A stretch of DNA of 51,642 nucleotides, from assembly GCA_021324795.1 (NCBI GenBank), contig JAJPIK010000045.1:1-51642 (forward strand). Direction: 5' to 3'. How positions within the stretch are numbered: position 1 is the first letter of the stretch; every line of letters begins with the position of its first letter. Both the position numbers and the translations under genes were made by a program. Positions 7,351 through 15,601 of the stretch are shown piece after piece. The notes below the pieces were generated by a model. The model did no database searches, was not told where the DNA came from, and saw only the letters and a program-made list of their open reading frames with translations. Origin of the DNA: Chloroflexota bacterium (GTDB lineage Bacteria > Chloroflexota > UBA6077 > FW602-bin22 > CADDYW01).

Positions 7351-8154
7351 GTGAGCGCCCCAATGACTAGCGTACCTCCCAATGTGCCCGAGATTCCGGT
7401 CCAGAATCGGCTACCCTGGTGGGCGCCGGTCGGCCTTGCCTGGTCGTTCTTGACCATTATGCCCGCTCCGACTTGGACGCCCGGTCCACGCACTTTAATG
7501 GCTAGTACCGCCTTCTTTCCAGTTATCGGTCTTGCACTCGGCGGTCTGCTCGGCGGAGTTGGCCTGTTACTGGATCACCTACTCTCGTCCGGTCCGGTCG
7601 CCGTGCTGCTCCTCGCCGGCGAAGCGGTGCTCACCGGTGGCTTACACTTTGACGGTCTGCTGGACACGGCCGATGGCGTCTTTGGCGGCCGAACTATCGA
7701 GCATCGTTTAGAGATCATGAAAGATAGTCGCGTCGGCGCCTTTGGCGCAGTCGCCGGCGTGCTAGCACTGCTCGGCGCATATACCTGCCTTGCCAATCTC
7801 GATGGCTTGACTCGCCTGCTCGTGCTCGTTGTGACTCTGCCGATGAGTCGGTGGGCGATGGCACTGGCCCTCGCTATCTTTCCGGCAGCCCGGTCGGTTG
7901 GACTGGGAGCAACGTTTCGACAAAGTAGGATAGCGTGGCCAGCGCTCATCGCGACGGCCAGCGTCGTTCTCCTCGCCTGGTTCACTCGCCCCTTCGGCGT
8001 TGTCGCTCTGATCCTCGCCGGCCTGATCATGCTGGCCGGCGGCTGGTATTTGACGAGACGCCTGGGAGGATTGAGTGGCGACTGCTATGGTGCGCTCGCG
8101 GTCGTCATCGAGGTTGCAGTACTCTACGTCGCTGTCGGGATGCTTCGAAATTGA
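7351..8154 (+). CDS. cobS: Adenosylcobinamide-GDP ribazoletransferase (cobalamin synthase)
   Basis: CobS joins adenosylcobinamide-GDP with alpha-ribazole in the membrane, the last joining step of vitamin B12 synthesis and salvage. The protein has 267 residues with many membrane spans. The family signature GGLHFDGLLDTADG (about residues 91-104) and DSRVGAFG (about 125-132) are both present. Starts possible are GTG at 7351 or ATG at 7363; neither has a clear Shine-Dalgarno site, and an in-frame stop at 7330 excludes any earlier start. cobU follows 71 bases later. The two genes make the lower-loop part of the pathway, suggesting salvage of cobinamide unless the corrin genes lie elsewhere. Confidence 0.95.
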   Translation: MSAPMTSVPPNVPEIPVQNRLPWWAPVGLAWSFLTIMPAPTWTPGPRTLMASTAFFPVIGLALGGLLGGVGLLLDHLLSSGPVAVLLLAGEAVLTGGLHFDGLLDTADGVFGGRTIEHRLEIMKDSRVGAFGAVAGVLALLGAYTCLANLDGLTRLLVLVVTLPMSRWAMALALAIFPAARSVGLGATFRQSRIAWPALIATASVVLLAWFTRPFGVVALILAGLIMLAGGWYLTRRLGGLSGDCYGALAVVIEVAVLYVAVGMLRN

Positions 8155-8225
8155 AGTAACTGTGCCGGTGCCGATCAGCTTTCAGTCCAGATTATTCTTC
8201 GGGACGTGGCGGAGAAAAGATATTC

Positions 8226-8843
8226 GTGAGGCAATCAGTCACTCTGATTCTCGGTGGGGCGCGAAGTGGCAAGAGTGATTACGCGCAACGTCTTGCCGAA
8301 GCGAGTGGGCACCCTGTCGTCTTCATCGCCACGGCCTCGCCGATAGCCAGTCAATCGGATCCGGAGATGCGCGAGCGCATCGCGGCGCACCAGCGAACCC
8401 GCCCAACCACCTGGCTAACTGTCGAAGCCCCAGATGACCTCGTGGGCGCGATCCACCAGCACGCTCGTTCCGGCGATCTGGTCCTGATCGACTGTCTGAC
8501 TATCTGGGTAAGCAACGTTGTCTTCCGTGTCTTTGACCGTAGCCAGAGAGAAACTGCGTCTTCCTACGACGACGCCCCCTTTGAGTTCTGGCGCTCGCTC
8601 GAGACAACGCTTCTCGAAGTGACCAAAACGCTGTTGGACACGGCGAACACGCGCCAGGTCTCGCTCATCCTGGTATCGAACGAAGTTGGCTTGGGGATCG
8701 TCCCTGCCTATCCACTGGGTCGCCACTACCGTGATCTACTTGGAAAGGTAAATCAGACGATCGCACGTCGGGCTGATTCGGTGATTCTTATGGTAGCTGG
8801 CTTACCGATCGATCTGCGACGCCTGGCACCATCCAATGGTTAG
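8226..8843 (+). CDS. cobU: Adenosylcobinamide kinase / adenosylcobinamide-phosphate guanylyltransferase
   Basis: CobU phosphorylates adenosylcobinamide and then transfers GMP to it, making the substrate used by CobS. At 205 residues it is slightly longer than the usual 180 or so. The P-loop GGARSGKS (about residues 10-17) is typical. RIAAHQRTRP-TWLTVEAP and LIDCLTIWVSN match the family, as does VSNEVGLGIVPAYPLGRHYRD with the conserved late region. GTG start follows GGAGAAAAG at good distance. It ends four bases inside the convergent gene at 8840. Confidence 0.94.
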   Translation: MRQSVTLILGGARSGKSDYAQRLAEASGHPVVFIATASPIASQSDPEMRERIAAHQRTRPTTWLTVEAPDDLVGAIHQHARSGDLVLIDCLTIWVSNVVFRVFDRSQRETASSYDDAPFEFWRSLETTLLEVTKTLLDTANTRQVSLILVSNEVGLGIVPAYPLGRHYRDLLGKVNQTIARRADSVILMVAGLPIDLRRLAPSNG

Positions 8844-9832
8844 CTCACCCGCACAATCGTCCGGCCCTGCACCTGACTACGGAGAATCTCGGCAAAGACA
8901 GCGGGAACGTCGTCCAGTCCAACCTCACGAGCAATCGATTCTTCGAGCTGCGGCGGGCGCAAATCGCCAGCCAACCGCTGCCAAAGCTCGATCCGCTGCT
9001 CTTGAGGATAATTCGCCGAATCGATTCCGAGGAGGTTAATTCCGCGCAAAATAAAAGGAAACACCGTCGTCGAGAAGGCGGCGCCGCCGGTATTTCCTGA
9101 GAGTGCGATACTCGCGCGCGGTGCCATGGTACGCAGCAGGTAAGCCAGCGTCGCGCCCCCTACCGGATCAACCGCGCCGGCCCAGCGTGCCCTCTCGAGT
9201 GGCCGCTCACTTGGTACGCTCGTTTCAGCTCGGTCGACGATTTCACGAGCCCCGAGTGATCGTAAATATTCGTGTGCGGACGGCGCGCCCGTGCTCGCGA
9301 CGACATGATAACCGCGCTTGGCCAGGAGGGCCACGGCGGTCGAGCCCACCCCTCCGGATGCGCCGGTCACCAGGACCGGGCCGGCCGCCGGCCGCAGCCC
9401 CAAATACTCCAAGCGTTCGACCGACATTGCGGCCGTAAAGCCCGCGGTGCCAATCGCCATCGCTTGGCGCGTTGTCAGACTGGTCGGCAATGGGACAACC
9501 CAACTCCCGGGAACACGTGCCAGTTCGGCCATGCCTCCATGGTGGGAAACACCAAGTTCCCAGCCATGGGCGAGCACTTTCTGGCCAACCTGGAAGCGCG
9601 CATCGTCACTGGCGATGACCACCCCCGCGAGATCGATCCCCAGAATGAGCGGATAGCGCCGTGCCACTTTTCCGTCTATTCGGGATGCCAACGCATCCTT
9701 ATAGTTCACCGAGGAATACTCGACCTGAATCGTGACCTCGCCGGGAAGTAGCTGATCCGGCGTCCAATGCTGGACGCCAACCACGGTACTGTCGCCAACC
9801 TTATCGACAACGAGTGCCCGGAACGTTGCCAT
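8840..9832 (-). CDS. Acrylyl-CoA reductase-like quinone oxidoreductase (AcuI/YhdH family, MDR)
   Basis: A cytosolic NADPH-dependent medium-chain reductase of 330 residues. YhdH/AcuI enzymes reduce acrylyl-CoA or similar alpha,beta-unsaturated compounds. Seen here are YSSVNYKDALA (about residues 36-46), GIDLAGVV, the nucleotide-binding VTGASGGVGSTAVALLAKRG (about 154-173) and VDPVGGATLAYLL. It lacks zinc-binding cysteines, which fits this branch. ATG follows AGGGGGA. It stands alone and converges on cobU with a four-base overlap, so no pathway link is visible. Confidence 0.88.
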   Translation of the reverse strand: MATFRALVVDKVGDSTVVGVQHWTPDQLLPGEVTIQVEYSSVNYKDALASRIDGKVARRYPLILGIDLAGVVIASDDARFQVGQKVLAHGWELGVSHHGGMAELARVPGSWVVPLPTSLTTRQAMAIGTAGFTAAMSVERLEYLGLRPAAGPVLVTGASGGVGSTAVALLAKRGYHVVASTGAPSAHEYLRSLGAREIVDRAETSVPSERPLERARWAGAVDPVGGATLAYLLRTMAPRASIALSGNTGGAAFSTTVFPFILRGINLLGIDSANYPQEQRIELWQRLAGDLRPPQLEESIAREVGLDDVPAVFAEILRSQVQGRTIVRVS

Positions 9833-10035
9833 GATGGTTCCCCCTCTTCCTCGATGTTGCCAGCATAGCCCTCGGGATGTCCATCGTCAATCAGACATTA
9901 ATGAGGCAGCAACCAGGTATCATGGGCGAAACTATTCATTCCGCTAGTTCTTTTACTCAATCCTAGCTGCTAGTTAACGGCCGCTTAATCGTTCTGGCTC
10001 ACAATAGTCTAAGAGGTCAAGTTAAGAGGCAACTC

Positions 10036-11631
10036 ATGCATTTTCGATTCTGGGAGAAAGCAGCCCCTTCCCACCAATCGGTGCCACGCCCTTGGACGCG
10101 ACGGACTTTTCTTCGCACGTCGGTGGGGGCAGGTTTGTTTGCTCTCGCAGCCCTGTACGGTGACGCTCAGTCAGGACGCGCACGAGCGTCCGCTTCTACA
10201 GCAGAGATCAGGCCCCCATCGACGGTAACCACGGCAGTCAATGCTGCCGTGCCATCACCGGTCGCGGTCAATGCTCCGAACGGCGGGCTAGATCCAACGA
10301 CGAACCAACAACCTAACGTCCTACTCGTTACCATCGACACTCTCCGAGCAGACCGGATCGGGCCATACGGCTTCAGCCAGGCTCACACCCCGGTCCTCGA
10401 TCAGCTTGCACGCGAAGGGGTCCGCTTCGACCACGCGATTTGCCAGCTTCCGCAGACGGACCCTTCCCACGCCGCGCTGATGACGGGTCTCTACGCTAGC
10501 ACGAGCGGCGTAAAGGTCCATATGGTCGACAAGATTCGCCCGGACACTCAAACCGCCGCGAGTATCTTCCAGTCGGCGGGTTACCAAACGGCTGGTTTTT
10601 ACAGTTGGGTAAGCCTCGATCCCCAGTTCTGCGGTCTCAATCAGGGATTCCAAACGTACGAGGGCTACGTCATCAACCGCGGAGCGGTATTCGGAAACCC
10701 GCTCCTCGAGCAGATTGCTGCCAGCTATCGCCAACTCAAGGCCGAAGTTCCGATCGTCAAGACTGCCGACCTGGCCATTGGCGCGAGCTCTGACTACGAG
10801 CAGACCCTGGATGGTCGCGCTGATGTCACCAACCAGGCCGTGTTTGCCTGGCTCGATGCCCATGCCCGCCAAGGGCCGTTCTTCCTCTGGGTCCACTACT
10901 TTGATCCGCACTATCCCTATGCCCCGCCAACCGGTTACGATCACATCCTTGGCCTTGACTACCAGGGAAGTATCAATGGCTCTGTCACCACGATTCAACA
11001 AATCGAAGCAGGCAAGTTAACGCCGAGCCCCGCCGATACGGCTCGTCTCGAAGAGCTCTATCAAGGGGAAATCGCCTTTACCGACGCCCAGCTTGGACGG
11101 CTGCTCGACTACTTGGCTCAGCTCGGGATCAAGGACAACACGATCATCACGGTGACCGGCGATCACGGCGAGAGCTTTGGCGAACACGGCGACTGGACTC
11201 ACGGCCTCAAAGTTTTCGAGACCGAGATCCGAGTCCCGCTGCTGATGCGCTATCCCGGGCATCTCCCGGCCGGGGTAAATGTTACCGCGCCAGCCCAACT
11301 CATCGATGTGCTGCCAACTTTCCTCGAGCTGACCGGCCTCACGGTGAAGCAACCTATTCAGGGCACCTCTCTGCTTCCCGTTATGAAACAAGACGCGAAT
11401 GGGACATCGCGTATCGCCTTCACTGAGCTCGCCGACGAAGCCTTTGTCTCCGTGCTCACCTGGGGCGATTGGAAGATGATTCGTAACAACGCGAACGGCC
11501 AACTCCAGCTTTATAACCTCAACCAAGACGAGGGCGAACAGCAAAACCTCCTCGCAGCCGATCCCAAAACGGCGGCTGAGATGAGCGCACGCTTACAGGA
11601 TCTGATGAAGATCTCCGGTGTGTCGAAATAG
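10036..11631 (+). CDS. Tat-exported sulfatase-fold hydrolase lacking the formylglycine residue
   Basis: This is a 531-residue alkaline-phosphatase-superfamily protein. It starts with a twin-arginine signal (TRRTFLRTS, residues 21-29) and a hydrophobic stretch to about residue 40, so it probably acts outside the membrane. Metal-site motifs are visible: IDTLRADRIGPYG (Asp101) and TGDHGESFGEHG (Asp376, His377). At the place of the sulfatase C/S-x-P-S-R signature it reads TDPSHAALMTG (Thr141), so the Cys or Ser that becomes formylglycine is absent. It may use threonine as nucleophile, like phosphodiesterases or phosphoglycerol transferases of the same fold. A GtrA-like gene follows after 12 bases, hinting at cell-envelope glycan or lipid work. 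Confidence 0.85.
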   Translation: MHFRFWEKAAPSHQSVPRPWTRRTFLRTSVGAGLFALAALYGDAQSGRARASASTAEIRPPSTVTTAVNAAVPSPVAVNAPNGGLDPTTNQQPNVLLVTIDTLRADRIGPYGFSQAHTPVLDQLAREGVRFDHAICQLPQTDPSHAALMTGLYASTSGVKVHMVDKIRPDTQTAASIFQSAGYQTAGFYSWVSLDPQFCGLNQGFQTYEGYVINRGAVFGNPLLEQIAASYRQLKAEVPIVKTADLAIGASSDYEQTLDGRADVTNQAVFAWLDAHARQGPFFLWVHYFDPHYPYAPPTGYDHILGLDYQGSINGSVTTIQQIEAGKLTPSPADTARLEELYQGEIAFTDAQLGRLLDYLAQLGIKDNTIITVTGDHGESFGEHGDWTHGLKVFETEIRVPLLMRYPGHLPAGVNVTAPAQLIDVLPTFLELTGLTVKQPIQGTSLLPVMKQDANGTSRIAFTELADEAFVSVLTWGDWKMIRNNANGQLQLYNLNQDEGEQQNLLAADPKTAAEMSARLQDLMKISGVSK

Positions 11632-11643
11632 CAGAGGGCAGGA

Positions 11644-12072
11644 ATGGCATTAGCAGTATCAAGGGAAAGCTCAATCGAGCGTGTTCCCCAGCTTATTCGG
11701 TTCGGCTTTGCCGGTGGACTGGCCACGTTTTGCCAATTGGCACTTCTGGCCGCGTTGGTCAGCTTCGGATTGGAGAAGAGCTATGCACATATCCTGGCTT
11801 TGCTCACCTCCGCCCAGATTAGCTTTTTCCTGAACCGCAAGGTAACTTGGATTGACCGGCGTTCCTCGGATGAGACTCGGGCCAGTCTGTTAGGGAAGCT
11901 TGTCTACTTCAATGCGATGATCGCGGTGAGTATGCTGGTGAATCAGTTCACCTTTATGGCTGCCGCGGCACACATCCATTATCTGTTGGCCGGAGCATTA
12001 GGCATTCTCGTCGCAGCCAGTATCAACTACATCGTTAGCGATCGAGTAGTTTTCGCAGTGCAGCGAGGCTAA
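11644..12072 (+). CDS. GtrA-like family membrane protein
   Basis: A 142-residue protein with four predicted membrane spans (about residues 17-41, 46-64, 83-105 and 112-132). It shows the pattern of the GtrA/DPMS family: FGFAGGLATFCQLALL near the N-terminus, FFLNRKVTW after the second span, and INYIVSDRVVF at the end. GtrA proteins are thought to help move lipid-linked sugars across the membrane. Located 12 bases after the sulfatase-fold gene, the two probably form an operon for envelope glycoconjugate modification; this is inference. Confidence 0.85.
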   Translation: MALAVSRESSIERVPQLIRFGFAGGLATFCQLALLAALVSFGLEKSYAHILALLTSAQISFFLNRKVTWIDRRSSDETRASLLGKLVYFNAMIAVSMLVNQFTFMAAAAHIHYLLAGALGILVAASINYIVSDRVVFAVQRG

Positions 12073-12073
12073 C

Positions 12074-12244
12074 ATGACCGCCACGCTTTGTCACCCTGAG
12101 GAGCAAAGCAACAAGGAAGGCAGTGGCTCGGCCTTTCAACGTCCGGCTCCCAACCTTGACCTGATCGAATGGATAAGCAAAATTCACGGTAGCGAGGCGA
12201 TTCGAGGAATACATCTGAAGACCTCGACGAGGAGACGAACGTGA
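12074..12244 (+). CDS. Doubtful 56-codon ORF between the GtrA-like and dehydrogenase genes
   Basis: An open frame starts at ATG right after the GtrA stop and ends in a TGA that overlaps the dehydrogenase GTG. The N-terminal part (TLCHPEEQSNKEG) reads like translation of the dispersed intergenic repeats of the type CACCCTGAGGAGCGAAG found in many bacteria. That argues that it is repeat sequence rather than a gene. A weak GAGG precedes the ATG. The overlap with the next start could give translational coupling. I recognise no family. Confidence 0.22.
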   Translation: MTATLCHPEEQSNKEGSGSAFQRPAPNLDLIEWISKIHGSEAIRGIHLKTSTRRRT

Positions 12245-13293
12245 AGACAGCGATGCTATACGGCGGACCGAATTTGCGCATCGAAGACGTCCCGATGCCA
12301 CTGCCGGGCCCCGGCGAGGTCGTAGTGCGCGTGCGCGCGGCAGGGATCTGCGGCTCGGATTTGCACGGCTATCGCCAACCACGGCCGGATGTAACCTACC
12401 CAATTCGCGCCGGCCACGAATTGAGTGGAGTGATCTCAGAGATCGGACCTGACCTAAGTGGGTTGAGCGTCGGCCAGCGGGTCGGCGTCGAGCCGATGCA
12501 CCTCATCGGCTGTGGTGAATGTTCCCAATGCCGGCGTGGTGATTATCACATCTGCCCGCGGCGCGGACGGCGAGCTGGCAAACCGGTTCACAGCGCGGGC
12601 TTTTCCGAATACGATCTGGTCGATGCACGCAATGTCTTCCCTCTCCCTGATCAAGTTTCGTTCGCGGAAGCGGCGATCCTCGACGTCTACGCCGTGGCGG
12701 TTCACGGGATCAACCGTCTGCCGGTCAAGCCATTTCATTCGGTCGCGATTATCGGCACGGGAGCGGTGGGCCTGACCCAAGGGCAAGTAGCCAGGGCCGT
12801 CGGCGCTCGTCAGGTCATCGTGATTGGCACCCGCGACGAGTCGCTCGAAACGGCTCGGGCTTGCGGAGCAGCGGATGTCGTCGTCAATGCAAGCAAAGTG
12901 GATCCGGTTCGAGCAGTGCTTGAGCTGACTGGTGGTGAGGGGGTCGACGTAGCCTTTGAAACCGTGGGCGGCCACACCCCGACGATTCAGCAATGCTGCG
13001 AGCTAGTTACCTACGGAGGTAAGGTCGGCGTCGTCGGACTATTCTTCGAATCGGTCTCCTTGGATCCGCGCCAAGCCATGCGCAAGGAGATCGACCTTCG
13101 CTGGGTGAACAGCTACTCGACCTGGGAGGGCGTACGCGAATACCAGATCGCCCTCGACCTGCTTGCCGCGGGCAAGCTGCAGGCACGACCGCTGATCACC
13201 CATCGAACTCCGCTCGACCGCATCGCCGAGGGCTTCGCCTGGGCCAACGATAAGCAGCGGTCCGGGGCGATCAAAGTTATCGTTGAGCCATAG
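12241..13293 (+). CDS. Zinc-dependent alcohol/polyol dehydrogenase (MDR family)
   Basis: A 350-residue NAD(P)-dependent dehydrogenase of the sorbitol/threonine dehydrogenase type. Catalytic zinc ligands are visible as GICGSD (Cys37) and GHE (His59, Glu60). The structural zinc is held by Cys91, Cys94, Cys97 and Cys105 in the segment IGCGECSQCRRGDYHIC. The Rossmann motif IIGTGAVGLTQGQVAR is near residues 170-185. GTG start follows GACGAGGAGACGAAC. It probably oxidizes a sugar alcohol or similar polyol, in keeping with the sugar transporters nearby, but the substrate is not known. Confidence 0.9.
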   Translation: MKTAMLYGGPNLRIEDVPMPLPGPGEVVVRVRAAGICGSDLHGYRQPRPDVTYPIRAGHELSGVISEIGPDLSGLSVGQRVGVEPMHLIGCGECSQCRRGDYHICPRRGRRAGKPVHSAGFSEYDLVDARNVFPLPDQVSFAEAAILDVYAVAVHGINRLPVKPFHSVAIIGTGAVGLTQGQVARAVGARQVIVIGTRDESLETARACGAADVVVNASKVDPVRAVLELTGGEGVDVAFETVGGHTPTIQQCCELVTYGGKVGVVGLFFESVSLDPRQAMRKEIDLRWVNSYSTWEGVREYQIALDLLAAGKLQARPLITHRTPLDRIAEGFAWANDKQRSGAIKVIVEP

Positions 13294-13313
13294 GCCAGAG
13301 TCTCACCGCGGCC

Positions 13314-13604
13314 TCACGCGACGTCCTGGAATATCATAGTTTGAGGTTGCCCTTCGACCTGTTCCAAGAGCTGCTGATAAGCGAATGCCCTGGCTTCCGA
13401 GCTCTCCCACGCCTTCAGCGCGGCGAGCGTACCCCAGTTCTCATAGATAAGCATGCCGCGGGGGTCATCGACGTCGGCCAGACATGCTCCGCTTTGCCAG
13501 CCCGGCTCTTGGATGAGCTGCAGGTTGTGATGGAAAACTCACCAGATCTCGGCCACTGCTTCTGGCGACTTCGCCCGAGCGCGGACAAAGTAGACGAACA
13601 TCAT
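13314..13604 (-). pseudogene. Antibiotic-biosynthesis-monooxygenase-like (ABM fold) gene interrupted by in-frame TGA
   Basis: Read on the minus strand from ATG at 13604, the frame gives MMFVYFVRARAKSPEAVAEIW and then TGA at 13541-13539. In the same frame it goes on with VFHHNLQLIQEPGW, DVDDPRGMLIYENW and KAWESSEARAFAYQQLLEQ to a final TGA at 13314. The two pieces together (96 positions) look like one small dimeric ABM-fold protein, in which EPGW, DDP and YENW are familiar landmarks. The frame is identical on both sides of the stop, so one base substitution explains it (for example CGA to TGA). It could be a recent pseudogene, an assembly error or readthrough. Confidence 0.65.
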
Positions 13605-13666
13605 GGACCTCAACGGATACAGTCCGGCGATTGATGCAAACCCCAGACCATCCTTACTCGCTACGG

Positions 13667-14611
13667 TTATGCCTCCGCCAAAGCCGGAATCACCCGCTCC
13701 GCGAATAACTGGAGCGGCTCGATGTCAATCCAGTCTGGCGTTCGAAAGATGGAGTACTGAACCCCGACCTTAGCGTAATTGCCGAAGAGCTCGATGAGCT
13801 GCTCCGGCGTTCCGATCAGGGCGCCGTTGACCGGAATGAAATCGCGCAAGCGTTCCCGCTTCGCTGCGACCTCGACCTCGTCGCGACCGATCAGCACGGT
13901 GCAGTAATTCGACCGGGTGATCTCGTCGTAGGGTCGGCCCAACCGCTCGCAATGCTCCTTCAGCACCTCAAGGCGATGGCGCACCGTGTCAGGATCCCCG
14001 GAAACGTTGCACCATTGGGCGTATTGGGCGACCAGACGAAGAGTGACTTTCTCACCGCTACCGCCAATCATGATCGGCGGGTGTGGTTTTTGAACCGGGG
14101 CCGGATTTTCCATCACCCTGTCGAGACGATAGAATTTCCCTTCGAAACTCGCCGGTCGTTCGGTCCAGAGCTTCTTGATCACCCGGACCGCTTCCTCGAG
14201 TCGCTTCATGCGCACCGGCACTTCCTCGAAGGCGCCAAAACCGTAGGCTTCGTACTCCCGTTTGTGCCAGCCTGCGCCAATGCCAAGGATCGACCGACCA
14301 TGGCTGATCAGATCAAGGGTTGTAGCCATTTTAGTCAGGAGGGCGGGATTCCGGTACGGCGTCCCAATCACGAGCTGCCCGAGACGGATTCGATTCGTGA
14401 TCGCCGCGATGGCACTAAGCGTCGAAAAGCTTTCGAGAACCGGCTCCGGATAGGGGTGACCGGAGTAACCACCCTCGTAAAGCAGATGATCGTAAAGCCA
14501 CAGCGAATCAAAGCGGCTCGCATCGAGTGCAAGGGCAGCCTTGGCGACCGCATCCCAAGGGTTACCGGTTGGGCCAGCGAAATAGGGATTCACCTGCAGA
14601 CCGAAGCGCAT
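13667..14611 (-). CDS. LLM-class F420-dependent oxidoreductase
   Basis: A 314-residue luciferase-like monooxygenase-fold TIM barrel. Typical family pieces are LWLYDHLLYEGGYSGHPYPE (about residues 37-56), LGQLVIGTPYRNPALLTKMA (about 77-96), the cofactor-region GRSILGIGAGWHKREYEAYG, and PIMIGGSGEKVTLRLVAQYA. This set matches F420-dependent members such as the TIGR03560 group rather than FMN luciferases. Substrate unknown. ATG is preceded by a GCGGAGGATCTC site. It lies downstream of sugar transporter 2 but is separated by a palindrome at 14632-14653, so may be its own unit. Confidence 0.88.
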   Translation of the reverse strand: MRFGLQVNPYFAGPTGNPWDAVAKAALALDASRFDSLWLYDHLLYEGGYSGHPYPEPVLESFSTLSAIAAITNRIRLGQLVIGTPYRNPALLTKMATTLDLISHGRSILGIGAGWHKREYEAYGFGAFEEVPVRMKRLEEAVRVIKKLWTERPASFEGKFYRLDRVMENPAPVQKPHPPIMIGGSGEKVTLRLVAQYAQWCNVSGDPDTVRHRLEVLKEHCERLGRPYDEITRSNYCTVLIGRDEVEVAAKRERLRDFIPVNGALIGTPEQLIELFGNYAKVGVQYSIFRTPDWIDIEPLQLFAERVIPALAEA

Positions 14612-14631
14612 GAGATCCTCCGCTCAATTTA

Positions 14632-14653
14632 GTGACCAGTGATCAGTGGTCAC
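14632..14653. repeat. 22-base near-palindrome between transporter 2 and the LLM gene
   Basis: GTGACCA and TGGTCAC flank GTGATCAG, giving a 22-base palindrome with one mismatched pair. Both neighbours are transcribed leftward, so it sits after the transporter 2 operon and just before the LLM oxidoreductase. It may be a terminator hairpin (followed by TAAATT on the minus strand) or an operator. Confidence 0.5.
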
Positions 14654-14701
14654 CTGCATGCGACTTGCCCATGCTAGCAGGTTTCGGGGAAAACGTCAGG
14701 T

Positions 14702-15598
14702 CTAGCGGCCGGCCAGGCCAGTAAGATGGATACCTTCGATGAAATACCGCTGGGCGGCAAAAAAGAGGACGACCATTGGCAGCAGCATCGCGGTCGCCGC
14801 GGCGAAGATAAGCTGCCACTGGGCGCTGTAAACGTCGTTGAATGCGCGAATACCCAGGGCGAGCGTCCAATCGTTCGTGTGGTTCAGATAGATCAGCGGG
14901 TGGAGGAAGTCATTGTAATTTGCGAAAACGGCGAACACCGCGACAGTGGCGAGCGACGGCTTCGACAGGGGAACCATGATCTGGGCGAGGATTCGCAGGC
15001 TGGTTGCACCGTCCATCCGCGCCGCTTCCTCGAGCTCGTAAGGGAGCGTCTTGAAGAACTGACGCATCAAGAAGATGTAGAACGCGGTGCCGCCAAACCA
15101 GTAGGGAACGGTCAAAGGCAGGAAGGTATCAACCCAGCCGATCTGCTTGAAGAGAATGAACTTGGGAATCAAGGTGACGACATCCGGCAGCATCATCGTC
15201 GCCACGACCAGCCCGAAGAAGAACTCGCGTCCCGGCCAGCGGAGGCGGGCGAAGCTGTAAGCGACCATGGTCGACGTTAGCAGTGTGCCAAGGACCGCCG
15301 CGACGACGACTATCGCCGAATTACGGGCAAAGAGGAACATCGGCTCTTTCGTGAAAGCGTCAACGTAGTTGCCCCACTCCGGCTGGCTGGGGATCCAGTG
15401 AATCGGCGACTCGAAGATCTCGGTGCTTGCCTTGAGCGACGACGAAACGAGCCAAGCCGTTGGCACGAGAAAGGTGATCGCGACGATCACCAGGATAAGG
15501 TGCAAAGTAAGACGACCGGCCAAACGCAGACGCGCGGCACGTTGTCTTCTCTGCGCGGCAGCTTCGGCGTGCGAAACGGCAATCGCTTCCTGAGCCAA
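14702..15598 (-). CDS. Sugar ABC transporter 2: permease, MalG type
   Basis: 298-residue inner-membrane subunit of a carbohydrate importer. It has a basic N-terminus, about six spans and the EAA loop LEEAARMDGAT followed by QIMVP (about residues 187-208). It starts three bases after the partner permease stop. It is the third gene of binding protein-MalF-MalG; no ATPase gene follows. Confidence 0.92.
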   Translation of the reverse strand: MAQEAIAVSHAEAAAQRRQRAARLRLAGRLTLHLILVIVAITFLVPTAWLVSSSLKASTEIFESPIHWIPSQPEWGNYVDAFTKEPMFLFARNSAIVVVAAVLGTLLTSTMVAYSFARLRWPGREFFFGLVVATMMLPDVVTLIPKFILFKQIGWVDTFLPLTVPYWFGGTAFYIFLMRQFFKTLPYELEEAARMDGATSLRILAQIMVPLSKPSLATVAVFAVFANYNDFLHPLIYLNHTNDWTLALGIRAFNDVYSAQWQLIFAAATAMLLPMVVLFFAAQRYFIEGIHLTGLAGR

Positions 15599-15601
15599 CG
15601 A

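Noticed and set aside
10321..11001. 226-codon minus-strand frame
   Set aside because: Antisense to the sulfatase-fold gene with its metal-site motifs; no family pattern.
13539..13541. TGA as selenocysteine or a recoded codon
   Set aside because: Many genes here end in TGA and the ABM fold does not need a selenocysteine at this place, so a mutation or read error is simpler.
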